Shown here: piece by piece, positions 14,658-16,225 of the stretch
Layout: every line of letters begins with the position of its first letter
Position numbering within the stretch: position 1 is the stretch's first letter
From: JBDNFP01 sp041689775
GTDB lineage: Bacteria; Bacteroidota; Bacteroidia; Cytophagales; Spirosomataceae
Direction: 5' to 3'
Length of the DNA stretch: 16,225 nucleotides
Assembly: GCA_041689775.1 (NCBI GenBank)
Contig: JBDNFP010000240.1
Coordinates: 1 to 16,225 of the forward strand
Position numbers and translations under genes: made by a program
The notes under the pieces: model-generated
Database searches by the model: none
Seen by the model: only the letters and a program-made list of their open reading frames with translations
What the model was told of the DNA's origin: nothing

Positions 14658-16085
14658 ATGAAAAGAAATTCACTCTGGCTCCTTCTCATGATAGTTACTA
14701 TGCTGGTATCCTGTAAAGAAAAGAGCGTAGACCCAGGCATTGGAAACCCCAACGATACCGAAGTAAATAACTGGATACTGGGAAATATGAAAACCTGGTA
14801 CTTCTGGAATGATAAGCTACCAGCTAGCCCCAATTTCTCCCAGAAACCTCAGGATTTTTTTAGCTCCATTCTTTACCGCTACGACGCATCACTTCGCCCC
14901 GACGGCGACCGTTTTTCGTGGCTCCAAGAGAGTGCCGATGAGTTGAAAGCATCATTAAGCGGTGAATCTACCAGTACCGGCCTTGAATTCAGGCTGATCC
15001 GGTATACCAGTACCGGAGATGATATTTACGGTATTGTAACGTATGTGATCAAGGGCTCTTCGGCCGAGAGAGCCGGATTTAAGCGCGGCGATTTCTTTAC
15101 GCAGGTCAACGGACAAAAACTAACCGTTAGTAATTACAACGGACTTTTATACACCGGTACCGATTCCAAAACATTTACCTTGGGTACCCTGGACGGTAAC
15201 AATCAGGTAGTGAGCGGTACTGTCACTAAATTGGTTTCGCCCGCCGTGTTACAATCTGATCCCGTGTACTTTGACACTACCTATGTGAGAGGCGACAAAC
15301 GGGTGGGCTATCTGGTGTACCATCAGTTTATTCCCGGCCCCAACGGTAGCAACGTAAAGACCTACGACCAGAAACTCGAACAGATTTTTGCCGATTTCAA
15401 AAGTAAAGGTATTAATGAACTGGTGATTGACTTCCGCTATAACCGTGGTGGCTACGTAAGTTCGGCTACCCAAATTGCCAGCCTGATTGCCAAGGGAGTT
15501 ACCACCAACAGTGTTTTCTTCTACAAGGAATACAACAAAACCGTGACGCCTGATCTGGAAAAAGAGTACGGTAAGTCGTTTTTCCAGGATAACTTTGTGA
15601 GCAAAAGCCAAAACGTAGGCGGTAACCTTTCCCGGGTATTCTTCCTGACCTCTACCTCCACGGCCTCGGCCAGCGAGTTGGTAATCAACGGACTAAAACC
15701 CTTTATGAACACCGTACTAATCGGTGGAAAAACAACCGGAAAGAACGTGGGCTCTATCACGCTCTCAGACAATACTAAGCGAATCAAATGGGGTATTCAG
15801 CCCATTGTGTCACGGTCCTCAAATAGCCTGAGAAGTTCTGAATACACGGCTGGTTTTCAGCCCAACGTAGCCAAAACCGAAGGCGCGGTACTGTACCCTT
15901 ACGGTGATCCCCGTGATCCGTTACTAGGCGAGGCACTTTTCCAGATTTTTGGTACCCGCATAGCACGCCGGGGTGTTGATGAGGTTACGATACCTAGCAC
16001 CGGCCCGGATGTATTTTCGACCATCGACCAAAAAGCCGCCGGAGGAAATATGTTTTATACGTTACCCGAAAACCGCAATCGCTAA
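14658..16085 (+). CDS. S41 family C-terminal-processing-type peptidase, lipoprotein
   Basis: A 475-residue serine protease anchored by lipid in the periplasm or outer membrane. MKRNSLWLLLMIVTMLVSC is a lipoprotein signal with lipidated C19. An N-terminal S41 helper region (VNNWILGNMKTWYFWNDKLP, 36-55) precedes a PDZ domain (about 105-190; YVIKGSSAERAGFKRGDFFT). The peptidase core has LVIDFRYNRGG (255-265). The Ser-Lys dyad is S337 in TASASE and K362 in GGKTTGKNVG, spaced 25 residues apart as in Prc and CtpA. The domain is complete and of normal length for Bacteroidota S41 lipoproteins. The protein probably trims unfolded or C-terminal tails; its substrate is unknown. The stop TAA at 16083-16085 is directly followed by the inverted repeat of an IS5-family element, so the native terminator and downstream context have been displaced. 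Confidence 0.93.
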   Translation: MKRNSLWLLLMIVTMLVSCKEKSVDPGIGNPNDTEVNNWILGNMKTWYFWNDKLPASPNFSQKPQDFFSSILYRYDASLRPDGDRFSWLQESADELKASLSGESTSTGLEFRLIRYTSTGDDIYGIVTYVIKGSSAERAGFKRGDFFTQVNGQKLTVSNYNGLLYTGTDSKTFTLGTLDGNNQVVSGTVTKLVSPAVLQSDPVYFDTTYVRGDKRVGYLVYHQFIPGPNGSNVKTYDQKLEQIFADFKSKGINELVIDFRYNRGGYVSSATQIASLIAKGVTTNSVFFYKEYNKTVTPDLEKEYGKSFFQDNFVSKSQNVGGNLSRVFFLTSTSTASASELVINGLKPFMNTVLIGGKTTGKNVGSITLSDNTKRIKWGIQPIVSRSSNSLRSSEYTAGFQPNVAKTEGAVLYPYGDPRDPLLGEALFQIFGTRIARRGVDEVTIPSTGPDVFSTIDQKAAGGNMFYTLPENRNR

Positions 16086-16095
16086 GAAGCTGTTT
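16086..16095. repeat. Left terminal inverted repeat of an IS5-family element
   Basis: GAAGCTGTTT begins the base after the S41 stop codon. It is the inverted match of the IS end at 206-215, with partial continuation inward. A transposase start follows 41 bases later, as expected for the left end of a compact IS. The exact first base (16086 or 16087) is uncertain. Confidence 0.55.
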
Positions 16096-16136
16096 GAGTT
16101 AATTTGAAAAAGCGGGAAGGCTGGCTATATTGATGA

Positions 16137-16225
16137 ATGCGAATCAAAACATACAGTTCAGACCTCCCCGCCGCAAGTTGGCAAGTTATTAAAAAAATCA
16201 TCCAAGTCCGCCGCCGCCGCAAGTG
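16137..16225 (+). CDS. IS5-family transposase, N-terminal part (runs off the window)
   Basis: From the ATG at 16137 the frame reads MRIKTYSSDLPAASWQVIKK, then IIQVRRRRK to the window end. SDLPAASWQVIKKII fits the SDLTDAQWxxIxxLL opening of IS5-family DDE transposases, followed by the Arg/Lys-rich stretch that precedes the DLRxxxNAxxY helix. An overlapping ATG at 16133 in another frame stops after 19 codons and is rejected. The element has the same orientation as the remnant at 1-201 and a matching terminal repeat, so the two probably belong to the same IS type. Whether this copy is intact cannot be seen. Confidence 0.75.
   Translation, partial: MRIKTYSSDLPAASWQVIKKIIQVRRRRK

Noticed and set aside
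14519..14716. 65-codon open frame before and into the S41 gene
   Set aside because: It overlaps the S41 signal peptide in another frame and shows no recognisable features.
383..16085. A defence island, CRISPR array or phage region
   Set aside because: No spaced direct repeats, nucleases, toxin-antitoxin pairs or phage genes are visible; the SNF2 ATPase alone is not evidence of a defence system such as DISARM, as no methylase or partner gene accompanies it.
206..16095. Classical composite transposon carrying cargo genes
   Set aside because: The enclosed genes are core functions (rpmB, nadC, rocD), and the left IS is inactivated by stops. Independent insertions are more likely.
16206..16222. 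CGC/GCC trinucleotide run at the window end
   Set aside because: It encodes the Arg/Lys run normal for the N-terminus of this transposase family, and it is short.

Overview
The window looks like chromosomal DNA from a member of the Bacteroidota, most likely Cytophagales (Spirosomataceae/Dyadobacter-like). The clues are a TonB-dependent receptor paired with a DUF4249 lipoprotein, a DUF5522 mini-protein, a SWIM-SNF2 helicase, a Bacteroidota-style S41 lipoprotein protease, TAnnTTTG-type promoter boxes, and a near absence of Shine-Dalgarno sequences. The taxonomic placement is inference from gene content.

Layout, left to right. At 1-215 lies the 3' end of a dead IS5-family insertion sequence: the transposase C-terminus carries two in-frame stops and is followed by a terminal inverted repeat. 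The + strand then carries a SWIM/SNF2 helicase (383-3928), nadC (3992-4840) and a helix-hairpin-helix plus probable beta-barrel outer-membrane protein (4883-6979). The last of these converges on, and shares four bases with, a minus-strand operon. Read in the direction of transcription, that operon is a TonB-dependent receptor (10991-8622), an NmrA-like NAD(P)-binding protein (8601-7906) and a DUF4249 lipoprotein (7899-6976). Further right on the minus strand are rpmB (L28), with a clean promoter and a strong terminator, and upstream of it a 59-residue DUF5522 gene with a TTG start. Then come rocD (ornithine aminotransferase, +, 11823-13070), two hairpins, a minus-strand secreted zinc metalloprotease with C-terminal MORN repeats (14433-13282), and an S41 protease lipoprotein (+, 14658-16085). 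Immediately after the S41 stop codon begins a second IS5-family element in the same orientation as the first; only its inverted repeat and the first 29 transposase codons are inside the window.

How the genes fit together. Most are independent housekeeping or envelope functions: NAD synthesis (nadC), translation (rpmB), arginine/ornithine/proline metabolism (rocD), chromatin or RNA-polymerase remodelling (SNF2), and envelope proteolysis and transport. The one clear functional cluster is the receptor operon, in which a cytosolic NmrA-like reductase sits between the receptor and its usual DUF4249 partner. I see no CRISPR array, tRNA, rRNA, phage or defence island. The strongest unusual signals are the small DUF5522 gene, the NmrA insertion in the receptor/DUF4249 pair, the metalloprotease-MORN fusion, the HhH/barrel protein with a degenerate hairpin, a perfect 24-bp hairpin, and the two flanking IS fragments.
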